Shown here one piece after another: positions 46,951-61,718 of a stretch of 64,000 bases of DNA. The notes below the pieces were generated by a model. It made no database searches, was not told the DNA's origin, and saw only the letters and a list, made by a program, of their open reading frames with translations. Both the position numbers and the translations under genes were made by a program. The stretch is from assembly GCA_027946365.1 (NCBI GenBank), contig JAPEUQ010000009.1, positions 434,001-498,000 on the forward strand, written 5' to 3'. Origin of the DNA: Kalmusia sp. IMI 367209. Its lineage: Eukaryota > Ascomycota > Dothideomycetes > Pleosporales > Didymosphaeriaceae. Every line of letters starts with the position of its first letter. Positions within the stretch are counted from its first letter, which is position 1.

Positions 46951-49593
46951 ATGACCACCGTCCCAGCTACCCCACCCTCCCCAACCGTGGAAGAATTTGA
47001 AAGCATGGAGTTCTTATCGAGTTTCGTCGCACGATGTGCTCTCTTCGCCTATTCAGGTTTTACGGACGCTCTGTCCTGGCAATCTGGGATTTTCTATTAC
47101 GCTCTTGGCTGGACCAAATGGAGAGATTTTTTCATGGCTATCTACTTTGCATCACATCTTTGGCGAATGCCAGGAACTCAACGCATGATCCGAGTTACGG
47201 CCTTGGCACGTAATGATTCTCTTCCTTGGGAGGAAGCCTTGTTTGAGCTTTTCTGGGGCGGGACTGCAGCCTTCGCTTGGAGCTGCACAGCCTACCTTAC
47301 CTACAACTACATGCCTAGGCTATGGTTTTTTTCGACCCCTTTTGCTGCGGTGAAGATGGCTTATGGATCATCCACATTCGTGGTGCCGATTGCCATCGGG
47401 CTGTATCTTTTGACACGGCAGTCCCCTGATATATGGGCCATCATACTCCAGAAATGCATCTCATCGTACTGGTCTGGCTTTTCACTCTTCGTTCGAAGCC
47501 GAGTGCTTGTACGCCTGACTCATCTATTCAATGGCTTCTTAATCTCTAGCATGCGGAGATGGCAACGGAGAAACATCCAGGCGAGACGCGAAGACCCGAC
47601 GATCGAATTGCTCACGAGGACGGTATATCAGTACAACCCAATCCAGGAAGACCACTTCCGGCTCCTTCGCGTTAGTCGCTCATGGATCATGGCACAATTC
47701 GAATGTGAATTGGTGTCATTTTATCTCAAATCTGCCCGTTTACCTGAGTACACTGCTGTATCTTATGCTTGGGGCCCAGATCCTTCCAAGCCAAGAGCCA
47801 TCGGTGTCGGGGGAAAGAGTCTGCGAGTCACGGAGAGCGCCTTTCAAGTGGTGCAATCTCTGGCGCCAGTCAAAGGCGAGCGCTATATCTGGGTGGATTT
47901 CATCTGTATCAATCAAGAGGACGTGATGGAGCGCGCCAGTCAAGTCAAACGCATGGGGTTCATTTATTCGAAAGCCACCCAGGTCACCGTTCTATTGAAT
48001 ACCGTTACGCCTGTTGACTACGATGACAGCGACCTCGTTGTGCATCACCTCAATAAAATGAATAAGAAACTAAGGGAGGATGCATGGACCCTCGATCAAC
48101 GTGTCTCACATCATCGACAAGCGCAAGCGGGTACGCCACCCGTCTCGCCTGGTTGGGCAGCATTAAACCGCCTATTCGAACGCGAGTATTGGAGTCGAGC
48201 CTGGGTCGTCCAAGAAATAGCTATGGCGCAGAAGCTTATCGTGGTGTATGGAGACAACGAGCTATCCTGGGACGACCTGTCTAACTTTGCGTACTCTTTT
48301 CAAGATCCAGACAATGGTAGTGCACTCGACCTTCTTGGCGTGATGTTCAGTGGCGGATCCATACCGCTTATCTCCATCATGAAAATTATTCTCATCACAA
48401 ACATGCGAAGAGATTTTACAGAGGGCGGTGGACTTAGCATTCACGATTTATTCTTTCATGGATTGCAGTTCAACGCGACCGATCCGCGAGACAACATCTA
48501 CGCTTTTCTTGGGCTCATCGGAGCGCCAATTCCCCAGCAGATAGAGCCAGACTACACTATAAGCGCTCTCGATCTATTCTTAAATGCAACTCGGTTCCTC
48601 ATGGCTACAGATCAACCACTATGGTTCCTCAATTTTGCCGGCAGAGGATTTGGTGATCGATCGATACAATCCAGATTTTGCAACCTTAATGATAGCGATT
48701 TGCCGTCGTGGGTACCAAACTGGAGTTCTGCTCTCAAGAAAGCTCTTTTTCTGCCCTTGCAACCGATACGGCAAGAGGAGCATACCCTCCCCAAGATACA
48801 GCACTCTGGAAAGGTTCTCGAGGTCCATGCGGCTGTATTCGATATCGTTGTGCATGTCTGCGAAATCCCATTTAATAGAGATCCAGGAACTCATATCTTC
48901 AAACTTCCACCAGATCAAATAGAGACGATGTCGCAGGTTGGGAGAGAGTTCAAGGCTTTCCTAGACGCGTTCGAATCTCACGTACCCGACCCATATCCTA
49001 CGGGTATTCCGCGAGAAGAAGTCGCCTGGCGCGTACTCTGCGGAAGTAAAACCACAGACCCTGAGGAGATTGCACAGAATACGCAAAGCTTCGTGTTACT
49101 CCAGAAAGAGGCTTCATTTGCATACGAAGTCGCTCGCCTGGCAGAACCTCCAGGAGATCAGTTGGCGCAACAGGAGAGCCCAACAAACATCCTGGAAGAA
49201 CTTACCAATCTAATGTCGTCACTTCCCGGTGAAGGCACCGAAAAAAGTTCCATAGAATCTGGTTTTTCGCACACAGGCAGTAAAGCGCTCTTTCAAGCTG
49301 GCACTCGCTTTGTATTTACCATGGGCAAGCACTGCGCTGGACGTAAGGTCGGCTTCACACAAAACGGGCACATAGTTTTGGTGCCGCCGTTGACACAGCA
49401 CGGTGATCGGATCTGTTACATTGCGCATGGAAAGTCACCTTTCGTGCTACGGCCAGCGAGCGGAGAGGCTATCGCAGACTTAGAGTTGGGCGAGCTGTCT
49501 TACCGTGATAAATTCGAATTGATGGGCGATTGTTACGTGCACGATGTAAGGTTTAAGGATGGTGATAGCGTTGAGCCCGTTCTCATCGTATGA
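46951..49593 (+). CDS. HET-domain protein with N-terminal membrane helices
   Basis: An intronless gene of 880 residues. Residues 40-190 contain about four hydrophobic segments, an unusual addition. The HET domain begins near residue 264 with the canonical YTAVSYAWG block, followed by VVQSLAP, a YIWVDFICINQED block and QVKRMGFIYSKA. The later conserved parts (a WSRAWVVQEIA block near residue 415 and DPRDNIYAFLGL near 510) are present. The C-terminal 350 residues end in a GDCYVHDV-type segment common in HET proteins. HET domains are TIR-like signalling domains that trigger cell death in vegetative incompatibility and stress. The frame is intact, so the gene is probably functional. It borders the PKS cluster but need not belong to it. 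Confidence 0.9.
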   Translation: MTTVPATPPSPTVEEFESMEFLSSFVARCALFAYSGFTDALSWQSGIFYYALGWTKWRDFFMAIYFASHLWRMPGTQRMIRVTALARNDSLPWEEALFELFWGGTAAFAWSCTAYLTYNYMPRLWFFSTPFAAVKMAYGSSTFVVPIAIGLYLLTRQSPDIWAIILQKCISSYWSGFSLFVRSRVLVRLTHLFNGFLISSMRRWQRRNIQARREDPTIELLTRTVYQYNPIQEDHFRLLRVSRSWIMAQFECELVSFYLKSARLPEYTAVSYAWGPDPSKPRAIGVGGKSLRVTESAFQVVQSLAPVKGERYIWVDFICINQEDVMERASQVKRMGFIYSKATQVTVLLNTVTPVDYDDSDLVVHHLNKMNKKLREDAWTLDQRVSHHRQAQAGTPPVSPGWAALNRLFEREYWSRAWVVQEIAMAQKLIVVYGDNELSWDDLSNFAYSFQDPDNGSALDLLGVMFSGGSIPLISIMKIILITNMRRDFTEGGGLSIHDLFFHGLQFNATDPRDNIYAFLGLIGAPIPQQIEPDYTISALDLFLNATRFLMATDQPLWFLNFAGRGFGDRSIQSRFCNLNDSDLPSWVPNWSSALKKALFLPLQPIRQEEHTLPKIQHSGKVLEVHAAVFDIVVHVCEIPFNRDPGTHIFKLPPDQIETMSQVGREFKAFLDAFESHVPDPYPTGIPREEVAWRVLCGSKTTDPEEIAQNTQSFVLLQKEASFAYEVARLAEPPGDQLAQQESPTNILEELTNLMSSLPGEGTEKSSIESGFSHTGSKALFQAGTRFVFTMGKHCAGRKVGFTQNGHIVLVPPLTQHGDRICYIAHGKSPFVLRPASGEAIADLELGELSYRDKFELMGDCYVHDVRFKDGDSVEPVLIV

Positions 49594-50145
49594 TGGTATG
49601 AGTTCACGCTCATAGTACGGTTAAAAAAGAACACCGTTCATGAACATCGAGCAATAAAAACGTTTAACTGAATAGTTTATGGGTGCATTTATTAGGGCTA
49701 TTCCCCATCTTTAACAAGGAAATCAAGCGCCGTCAACTTCAATGGTACATTGAAACGGCAAATACGAGCTTTCCGGAGTAAGACTGTAAGCCGCTGTTTA
49801 AAGTTTCATGGGCTGTATTTCGTCGGGTCAGTCACGTTTTTCATGGCAACGATAATCTGAATCCCACTGTCTAGGCGCGTAGTCCCTTACATTTTGCAAC
49901 CTCTCATATACGCCTTTTACAACTCTCAAGAGGATGAACGTCAACGAGGTGCCAGATGTGCACGTGATATTTTATCGTTACAAAGATCCATTGATTTCTG
50001 TAAATGGATGGCTACTTAACCCTATGTGGATTAGTCGCTAAGAAGCCGTCCTTCCACTTATCACTCGGATGACACTGACCCGAGATGCTCGACGTATAGA
50101 AGTTGGACGCTTCCTAACAATAGCCCTTTGCATTTCTCAAATCCG
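49594..50145. other. Intergenic
   Basis: 550 bp between two same-strand genes, A+T-rich, with no supported gene or repeat. Confidence 0.5.
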
Positions 50146-51322
50146 ATGGCTGAACGTATCGCTCCGCTTCCGATCTTACGATGGGGCATCATAGGTACAG
50201 TCCATGCTATGCAGCTTTACACTCCTCCCGCTAATGACCACAGGAGCTGGAGCAATCTCCGCCGCTTTCGTGAAGGACGTGACTCTTTCACGAGAGGATG
50301 CATGTGCGACGCACATGATTAGTGCTATTGGGACGTCTAGCCTCGAAAAAGCCACATCGTTTGTCGAAGACCACATCCCTTTAGCGCCAACCCCGCACCT
50401 TTATGCTTCATATGAAGAAGTATACCAAGATGCTGCTGTTGACATTGTGTACATTGGCACACCACATTCATTTCACAAGAAGAACTGCCTAGATGCAATT
50501 AGGGCGGGCAAACATATCCTGTGTGAAAAAGCATTCACGCTAAATGCCCGCGAGGCCGAAGAAGTACTTTTGGCTGCAACCGCGAAGGGTATATACATCA
50601 TGGAAGCCATGTGGACACGTTTCCATCCCCTCGTTCATGACTTGCGCAAAGTCCTGTTCACCGATAAGCTCATCGGTGATGTACGTCGCACCTTCTGCGA
50701 CTTTGGCCAAAATCATAATATCGCATCTCTGGGATCGGAATCAAGACTCAAAAATCCTGCACTAGGCGCGGGAAGCCTATTGACGATTGGCATATACCCG
50801 CTGACATGGGGAGTACTTACACTAGATGAGAATATCGGCTTAGAAGCTGCGGAAACAAAGATCGTTGCTGACCAGAGCCTTGTCGATGGTGTAGACATGG
50901 CGACGACTATTGTTCTTCGCTATCCAGCGACTGGCCGCCAGGGGATACTTACATCGACCTCGGAATTCAAAAGTGACTATACGTTCTGTCGCATCGAGGG
51001 GACACGGGGGTACGTACTAGTCGGTGGTCATTACGCTTCCTCTCCCAAGGAATTTTCCGTATGGCGCAATAAAGGTTCGAGTAGCAGCGTATTCACGGAA
51101 GCGGAAAGAGATCAATCTATTCTGGAAAAAAAGTATGACGACGTTGGGTTCGGTCTTTACCGCGAGGCTGATGCCGTTGCGCTTGACATCGCAGCTGGAA
51201 GAAAAGAGAATGGAATTATGCCACATGTAGAAACACTACGAGTTATGCGTATCATGGACGAGGTTAGACGGCAAGGTGGTGCGAGGTTTCCACAAGATGG
51301 CGATCTTTTCAGCGATCCGTAG
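50146..51322 (+). CDS. Gfo/Idh/MocA-family oxidoreductase (dihydrodiol dehydrogenase-like)
   Basis: Exons 50146-50194 and 50244-51322 (intron 49 nt) give 375 residues. The splice joins the N-terminal strand to its NAD(P)-binding loop, producing WGIIGAGAIS. The CEKAF block (about residues 117-121) carries the Lys of the EKP motif of this family, with Pro replaced by Ala, as is common in the dimeric dihydrodiol dehydrogenase branch. A GIYPLTWG segment in the C-terminal domain is also typical of that branch. The enzyme should oxidise a cyclic diol or sugar with NAD(P)+. No signal peptide is present, so it is cytosolic. It could be a distal tailoring enzyme of the cluster or a catabolic gene. Confidence 0.88.
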
Positions 51323-51773
51323 TGGTACTAGCATCCAAGTGGAGAAAACAATGTTCGAAATGTCAGACTCGGAACAAAATGAGTCATGGTGATGGACTGT
51401 ATAACGTTCCCGACAGTGAGATATTCACCCCTACTTTTTCTAATCCATCAGCTATTTTTGATTAGCTGCATCGTTTATGTACGGACAATCTAGTTGAGTT
51501 TCCTCTTCTGTTCAAACACGGAGTGGCGCAGTCTGCTTGGCACCAGGTACAAACATTGTTACTTCCTATTCAGTTTTAGTCCGTATCATATTCAAAAACA
51601 TTCACGTCATATCAGTTTTCCGTCGCCAGAGATGCCAGAGGGCCTAACTTACGAGCCTCATGCTCGAGGAATTATCAACTCCGCGTAGGTAGGCTTAAGT
51701 ATGTCCCCTTTGCACACTGCAGACACTGATCAGTCGCTTCGCCTCACTTCGCTTCGTGGCACGAGGTTTCACA
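51323..51773. other. Intergenic
   Basis: 450 bp of promoter sequence for the secreted EEP-fold protein. No gene or repeat is seen. Confidence 0.5.
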
Positions 51774-52988
51774 ATGCGTTTTCTCGTGCCCCTCACCCTT
51801 GTGTCCGGCCTACTAGGCTTCACATCCGCAGCACCCAACCCAACGGGCTCTCTCAGTCTTGCATCAGGCAAGCCGTTCTTTACATTTGACTACTCCGCGC
51901 CTAGTCCCAACGCAAAGAATTGGATCGGCATCTACCACACCACGGGTGGCGGGCCCGACGATGAAAAACAAGTTTCACCGTCCCTGAAATGGGTCTACGC
52001 ACCCGATGCGAAAGGCTCCGTCAAGATCGATGTTCCAGTCGGGGGTGGCAAGTTTAAAGCCTATTTCCTCGCTGACGATGAATACAAGTGGATTGCGAAG
52101 CCCATCGAGATCAGTGCAAAAGAAACGGGAAACCCAGATGAGCTGAAAATCATGTCATGGAATCTCTGGCACGGTGGGACGAAAGTGAATGGGTATCACG
52201 ACAAGCAAGTAAAATTTCTCACTGGAGCGGGTGTAGACGTCGTCGGACTACAAGAAGCCAGTGGTAATCATGCAAAGCGTCTCGGAGAAGCGCTGGGCTG
52301 GAATTGGCACCAAGAAAATGGAGACAATAGTGTCGGAATCATCTCTAGATTGCCTATCATTAAGCGCCATAGCAACATTGGCCGTGGAACCGGCGTCCAA
52401 CTCGCGCTCAAGGGCGACACATCGAAGCCGCTGAACTTCTGGTCTGCGCATCTTGCCGCGTATCCTTATGGTCCGTACGCCTTCTGTTTCGAGAAAAAGA
52501 GCGCTGCAGACGTCACTGCAGACGAGAACAGCGCCGGTCGTCCGAGCCAGATCAAAGAGGTTGTCGATGGCACGAAGTCTCAGCGCGAATCCAATACACC
52601 TTTCGTCCTCGTCGGAGACTTCAACGCTCCCTCACACCTTGATTGGACAATAGGAAACAAAGCCAACCACTGCGGAGTGAACTTTGATTGGCCTACGTCG
52701 AAGATTTCGACTGATGCTGGCTTGGTCGACTCCTTCCGCAAGGTGCATCCAGACCCTAAGGCTGCAAGTGGTAACACTTGGTCATCTATATATCCGAAGA
52801 ATGTAGATGACTGGCAAGGTCAGCCTGAGCCGCAGGACCGCATCGATTTCATCTATGGAATTAGTAAGTTGGAGGTACTGGGATCCGAAGTCAAGGTTGC
52901 TGGCACGCCTAGTGCGTACCCGAATTACGAAGACAATGAATGGACGAGCGATCATCGTTGCGTCGTGACTACTTACAAGATGCCCTGA
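51774..52988 (+). CDS. Secreted endonuclease/exonuclease/phosphatase-fold protein
   Basis: An intronless gene of 404 residues from the ATG at 51774, chosen because it begins a clean signal peptide (MRFLVPLTLVSGLLGFTSA). Residues 20-125 form a beta-sandwich-like N-terminal domain seen in some secreted phosphodiesterases (NWIGIYHTTGGGP block). The EEP domain follows with its metal and catalytic motifs: KIMSWNLWHGG (Asn), VVGLQEAS (catalytic Glu), FWSAHLAAYPYG (His), LVGDFNAPSHLD (Asp and Asn) and a closing EWTSDHRCV (Asp-His). Family members are sphingomyelinase-like phosphodiesterases, nucleases or inositol phosphatases that need Mg2+. Which phosphodiester it cleaves is not evident. The protein should be extracellular. 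Confidence 0.88.
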   Translation: MRFLVPLTLVSGLLGFTSAAPNPTGSLSLASGKPFFTFDYSAPSPNAKNWIGIYHTTGGGPDDEKQVSPSLKWVYAPDAKGSVKIDVPVGGGKFKAYFLADDEYKWIAKPIEISAKETGNPDELKIMSWNLWHGGTKVNGYHDKQVKFLTGAGVDVVGLQEASGNHAKRLGEALGWNWHQENGDNSVGIISRLPIIKRHSNIGRGTGVQLALKGDTSKPLNFWSAHLAAYPYGPYAFCFEKKSAADVTADENSAGRPSQIKEVVDGTKSQRESNTPFVLVGDFNAPSHLDWTIGNKANHCGVNFDWPTSKISTDAGLVDSFRKVHPDPKAASGNTWSSIYPKNVDDWQGQPEPQDRIDFIYGISKLEVLGSEVKVAGTPSAYPNYEDNEWTSDHRCVVTTYKMP

Positions 52989-53162
52989 AGCTGAGACTTC
53001 TGGATGAGAAGTGCACATGGACACGAAGACGAGGTCGCTCGTGATCACGACATCGATAATAAGATTTAAATGTTCTATTTGATTTACAACGTGTACTGTC
53101 ATCAAATGTATACAACATACGAAATAGACTACCAATCACATGTTCCTTGCAATGAAATCGCA

Positions 53163-55115
53163 TCAACGGCTGGTTGAGTTGCTGGACTGGAGCTCACTCA
53201 ATATGACATCGGCGGCCTTCTCGGCGACCATGTATGTAGATACGGCCGTAAAGGTTCCAGGGATCTTCGGGTACACGGACGCATCGACAACACGCAGTCC
53301 CGAGACACCACGCACGCGGAACTTGGAATCAAGAACAGCCATTGGGTCATTATCCGCACCAATCGGGCAGGTGCATGAAGCGTGATGGCCCCAAGCAGTC
53401 TCCTCTGCGTATTGCTTGATAGCCTCTGCGGAAGTTATGTTTGCGCCAGGCAGGATCTCGGTGACGGGGACCAGTTGTCGCTCAAAGGCATCACGAGCAA
53501 GGTTCACTGCCTCGTACAAGGCTTCAAGATCAGCGCTGGAATCGCCGCTGCCTGTATCAAAGTAGTTGAACGTGATCTTTGGGACATCGAGCGGGTCCGC
53601 GGATTGAAGTTCAACGGTACCTGCGGTGTTGCGAGGGTGAGCCTTGAGGATCGCCCAAGTGAAGACGTCGTGGCGGGCAGTTGCATTGTAGCTGTAGCCA
53701 GGGAAGTATCCTCGGAAGTTGACCGGACCACCAAAGGCAAAGATATCATAGTCATCATTGGTAGCTGTAGAGCTCTTGTAGAACATCGTGGCGGCGAGAC
53801 CAGAGGAAGAGTAGATACCGCGATCACCAAGGACTGGCGTTTCCCATCGGTCAATGCACTTGTCCTCCGCGCCGCCGTCGAACGTGCAGCCATCCAAAGC
53901 AGAGAAGTTGTTTGCGATTGAGCCTTGCACTGAGATTTCATAGTGGTCTTGAAGGTTGGTACCCACACCCGGCAAGTCAGAGATGACAGGAATACCGAAC
54001 TTTTTAAGCTCTTCAGCGGGGCCGACTCCACTTAGCTTGAGGAGCTGAGGAGAATTGTACACACCACCTGCGACAATTACTTCGCGGGAAGCTTTGACCG
54101 AGCCTGGGGTGCCCGAACCAGCTGATCCCGATTTGGGACTGGCCTTGTATAGATACTGGCCATCGATGAACTCAACTCCGGTGGCGCGTGGAGGCGATAC
54201 CGACTCGTCGAAAACGACCTTTGTGGCGTGGCAGTTCATGCGGACATCCAACGGATATTTCTTTGTTCCGTTATCGTTCTTTGCGTCGCGAACGGCTAGA
54301 ACAAACTCACGAGAGCCGGTGCGGTGAGCATCCTCGGTCGAGAGGGGAATCTGGTAGTACGCAGGCTGCGAATCACGGTCCTCGGTGTCGGCATTGGCGT
54401 CACCAGCGATCAAGGTTCCTAGATTGACAACAGCGTTTGTCTCGTTGCCAAGGGCATATGCACCGCCAGTCAATACACTGAGGAGCTGGTCATCTCCGAG
54501 TACGATACTGAGAGGTGCGACCTCGGTGGAGAGCCATCCATCGTAGCCGTGGCCAGCAACACCGGTTGCAAGGTAGCCATTCTTTTCCATCTTGACAAAG
54601 TATTTGCGCATGTTGTCAGGCGACCAGGATTCATCGCCTGTCAGGGAGGCAATATATTCGAAATCCGATCGATGGGGGTAGACAGCGATGAGAGCATTAT
54701 GTGCGGTGCAACCGCCCAGAGTTCCGGTCCTAGGATAAAGGGTACCCTTTAGGGTTGAGCCCTCGGGAGGGCTGAGACCTGTATACTCTCCACCATCGGG
54801 AGTGTCATATGTCGTCTTGTAGTCTAGAGCCTGTCGTGCATCGTCGGCATAATGATGCACGAAGAAGTTCCATGCCATTTCCTCATCTTCAGAAGCTCTG
54901 GCTGAGAACGATGGAACAGTGTAATTGTACTCGGTTCCTTGATCGTCACCAGCCTCAATAAGGAGTGTCTTGTGGCCGGCGAGCGCAAGTCGAGCAGCGA
55001 GGGGACCACCTCCAGCTCCAGATCCTACGACGACATACTCGTAGCTAGTGAGGTTGGCAGCCTTAACGAATGAAGCAGCTCCGACAACACCCAGGAACAG
55101 GCGGTGAATATGCAT
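53163..55115 (-). CDS. Secreted GMC-family flavin oxidoreductase
   Basis: An intronless gene of 650 residues from the ATG at 55115, selected because it starts a signal peptide (hydrophobic core, VKA end). An in-frame extension to 55256 is probably 5' UTR. The FAD-binding GSGAGGGPLAARLA motif and following acidic strand end (LLIEAGD) are at residues 30-60. The GMC signature 1 region (TGTLGGCTAHN) and signature 2 region (GGVYNSPQLLKLSGVGP) are clear. The catalytic His lies in WGHHASCTC, and the C-terminal IPGTFTAVSTYMVAEKAADVI closes the fold. Family members oxidise alcohols, sugars or aryl alcohols and make H2O2 outside the cell. An upstream CCTTATAA element lies at 55287-55294. Its link with the PKS cluster is uncertain. 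Confidence 0.9.
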   Translation of the reverse strand: MHIHRLFLGVVGAASFVKAANLTSYEYVVVGSGAGGGPLAARLALAGHKTLLIEAGDDQGTEYNYTVPSFSARASEDEEMAWNFFVHHYADDARQALDYKTTYDTPDGGEYTGLSPPEGSTLKGTLYPRTGTLGGCTAHNALIAVYPHRSDFEYIASLTGDESWSPDNMRKYFVKMEKNGYLATGVAGHGYDGWLSTEVAPLSIVLGDDQLLSVLTGGAYALGNETNAVVNLGTLIAGDANADTEDRDSQPAYYQIPLSTEDAHRTGSREFVLAVRDAKNDNGTKKYPLDVRMNCHATKVVFDESVSPPRATGVEFIDGQYLYKASPKSGSAGSGTPGSVKASREVIVAGGVYNSPQLLKLSGVGPAEELKKFGIPVISDLPGVGTNLQDHYEISVQGSIANNFSALDGCTFDGGAEDKCIDRWETPVLGDRGIYSSSGLAATMFYKSSTATNDDYDIFAFGGPVNFRGYFPGYSYNATARHDVFTWAILKAHPRNTAGTVELQSADPLDVPKITFNYFDTGSGDSSADLEALYEAVNLARDAFERQLVPVTEILPGANITSAEAIKQYAEETAWGHHASCTCPIGADNDPMAVLDSKFRVRGVSGLRVVDASVYPKIPGTFTAVSTYMVAEKAADVILSELQSSNSTSR

Positions 55116-56882
55116 GTTTGAAACGAACTGCAGTGATAAGATGTTAGCCGTGCTCTGTCGTGCATTCAGGAAGAGCCAGGATTTTACATACTGTGGACGC
55201 CTGTTATACCCAGGGTAAAAGAATGTGTGATGGGACGAGCTGAACTTGGCTGGCACGGCGGATAGCAGGCGTAGGCGAATTACAAGCCTTATAATGGTCG
55301 CCGTCGTCTCCTATTCCCTCTCGCTTTGATGCTTTGCGTTGGCTCATTTTACGGCATGTCAATCAGGGCAGGTCGACGTAAGCCTGGTCCATCAGCATGA
55401 ACATCGAATTCGACCCCCGAACTCGTTTACTGTAGGTGGAGCATACACTTGCAGGCCTTCTCTGTCTTCAGTTAACCATTCAAGGTTGACATTCCGGAGC
55501 TCTAAGCTTCACATGGCGGGGCCGCCGGCGTGCGGGAGGGTTCCTAGTGCTAACGGTGTGGCTGAAGGCCATCAGAAGTCCAAGTGCAGGATAGCAGTTT
55601 GTGATTGATCTGCAGAGTTGACGTTTCCTAAAGATGGTTCCAGCTATAGACTCGGTCCAATGGTTTGGTTTGGGGATAGATCTGTCCCTTGATGCTCGTA
55701 TGTTCCACTAGGTGCTTTAAAGGGCGAGAATATGGAAACCTTAATGTCGGTGGCTTCTCGGGGCGACTGCGTTAGTACTGAACTTCGGCGCAGGCGTTGA
55801 AGTCTGGGGACTAGTTGCGGAACAGTCACCCGCTTGTGGTGTGGCGTTGTGGCCAACCCATGTCGTTGGTGCTCGAAGCGATGTCCATGGTCGCCCCTGA
55901 CTCCGCGATGGGGCCGAAGAGGAGCCGCGAAAATCAGGTCCTTCCCGGCCTCTGCTCAAACACCGTGCTTGAGATCATCGAGGTAATCAGACAAGGGTTT
56001 GCTGGTTCTCTGAGCAGGCATTCACTAACAAAATGCGGTGAGACGATTCGCAGACGAGAGAAACCTACTCTTCGAGATATCATCCAGCCTTCCAACACCA
56101 ACCACCACCTATGCATATCGATTTACACCCTACGCGACAGACAGTGATTGTGAGTTTAACACCCTTCGAAGGGCTTGTCCCTGCCAAGACTTTGTCAGCC
56201 CTGTACCCTACACATGCATGCGATAGATTCACGTCTAGGGTACGTTTATGCTTCTTGATCCCTCTGTCACGGGCTAGTGATCACATGGTCATACGTAATA
56301 CCTACATGAAACTGCAAATCCTCATATGAAGTGGCCAGACAAATCGCCACTGCTATCAATCCGTTGATTGGCTACTGATTTCTGCAGACGCACAGTTTGT
56401 TGAGACGTGCGGCGAGAGATAACTACCGACAATGTTTCATCCGCTTTCATCTTCATGTGGCTACGATGTTTCTTGGTCGCACTAGTCATGCAGGAGACGA
56501 AACGCGTCTAGCCACAACCAGAGTTGTTTAATATGTTCTCCTATTGTTTGAGCTGCCGTTCCTGTGCCCCCAGCTGCAGAACGGCGATGAACCCGAAGCT
56601 TGGTATCTTTCCAAGGTACTGAGTAAGGCTTCCAATCTGTGCCTTGGATGTTTACCCACCGCTATGCCGCTCATTGCCGTGTCAAGCGCAGGATGAAAGG
56701 GAAAAGCCGTGAAGAGTCATGAGCCCCGCACATGCACTGTGAGTGGGGGGCAAGGCCCAATTTCACGTGGCTGCACGCGCCCTACAACGCTTGAGGTACA
56801 TAGGTATCCCAACGCCAACTGTTTCTAGCACCACGGTGTCCCTGTTGGGAATGCGACAATTTGATCAGTTCTCCAGAGCATT
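55116..56882. other. Intergenic, no supported gene
   Basis: 1.77 kb between divergent GMC and PTH11-like genes. Frames at 55339-55608, 55644-55959, 55815-56147 and 56743-56946 overlap each other and lack motifs. A GC-rich patch near 55500-55560 is not a CDS that I can support. Confidence 0.5.
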
Positions 56883-58269
56883 ATGGCTCCATCAGTCCCC
56901 AATCGTGGCCCTGAACTCCTCGGTGTCGACATTGCTTTCGTGGTGATAGCAGGCATAGCAGTCTTATTGAGATGCTATGTTCGGCTCTTCATGGTCAAGG
57001 CGTTCGGCGTTGATGACTGGCTAATGTCGTTTTCAATGGTAATTGCCCCACGACAGTTGATATGTTTCGAACGAGGCTCACGCTATCTAGTTGTCGTTCA
57101 TCTGCTACTCTACGTTCTCAAGTGTGGGTGTGCACTTTGGAACTGGTCACCACAGATGGGATCTAACGACCGAGAACTGGCAACACGCCAAGAAGGTAAA
57201 TATTTCGGCGCTCTTTACCAAAATCCTCGCAACTGACAGCAACATAGTCTTGGTGGTTCTGCTTTCTATTCTATGCAGTCACCATGATTAGCTCTAAATT
57301 GTCTATCGGCTTTTTCATGCTCAGGATTACGGTCAAGAAAATTCACATCTGGATCCTTTACGGCGCAATGTTCATCTCGGTCCTTGCTGGAGTCGTCTTT
57401 TTCTTTGTTTGCGCCTTCCAATGTCATCCGGTTTCCATGTTCTGGAAGGATGAGACTGGAGGAAGTTGCATCAACATCCAAGTCATTATTGGCCTCGCCT
57501 ATCTTTACAGCACCTTCAGCGTCATTTCCGACTTCACATTTGCCCTCCTTCCTGGTTTCCTCATCTGGGATCTCCATTTGAAGCGCACAACGAAGGTAGT
57601 GCTTATTCCACTGCTAGCGATGGGCTGCGTGTAAGTTTCTCTTCATGTATTTGTTATTCAATTGAGCATATACATTGCTATCCTATTCTGCCGATGTACC
57701 ATAGTCAGAAACTGTGGATTATATTGTTTCATCGCTGACAACCTCTTAGTGCATCTTCCGCTGTCGTAGTTCGGCTTGCCTTCCTTCATAAGTTTACAGA
57801 CCCGGATTTTCTGTGGGCGACTCTCGATATCGCCATATGGAGCACCGTAGAGCAGGGTCTGGCGATTGCTGCCGGCTCCCTCGCAACTCTTCGGCCGCTC
57901 ATGCAAATCGTCACGAAAAAGCTCGGCATCTCGACAACACATTCTCGAGGTCGTCCCTCGGCCTATGGGCTCAGCGGTTCACAGCCGCTCAGTCGCCGAA
58001 AGGGAAGTAAAGGCAACTTGGACGGGTGGACACTCACCGACCTCTCTTCTCCCGTCAAGAGCGAAGCCCAGCGTGATGATGGCGAGCTCTCACCCAATAA
58101 TCGACCAATTAAGTTCGAAAAGACGTTTAAATCAATGGGTCTATCGAATTCCAAGGTCAGAGGCGACAATGAGTCTGAGGAGGAGCTGTCTCCCAGGATG
58201 CCTAATCGAGGTTCAGGCGACGAAATCATTGTGACGAAAAGCTTCTATATCGCAGATGAAAAATGTTAA
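56883..58269 (+). CDS. PTH11-like / fungal rhodopsin-domain integral membrane protein
   Basis: Four exons (56883-57038, 57091-57195, 57248-57630, 57750-58269; introns 52, 52 and 119 nt) give 387 residues. Seven hydrophobic segments are spaced as in the fungal rhodopsin-like (PTH11-related) family. Conserved blocks are present: GVDDWLM at the end of helix 2, a VHFGTGHHRWDL loop, SWWFCFLFYAVTMISSKLSI across the exon 2/3 joint, a CHPVSMFW loop with its Cys, and an SDFTFALLPGFLIWDL helix. The C-terminal 120 residues are hydrophilic, Ser/Lys-rich and probably cytosolic. No CFEM domain is present. Family members act as G-protein-coupled-receptor-like sensors at the plasma membrane. The ligand is unknown. 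Confidence 0.85.
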
Positions 58270-61532
<3,263 letters not shown>

Positions 61533-61718
61533 GATCAATGTTGGATATCATAGAAGTCACTTGTACAAGGCTAGATACCATGTAAAAGCGTTATAGCGGT
61601 CTAAGGCTACCGTGTACCCATCATGCCCATGTTCCCAAAGTGGAGAGAAGATTCGTCGTCGCCAAAATCGCCGTCTCTAGACAACGCCTTGCTATGCTTC
61701 GACCATGCATCGTGTTCA

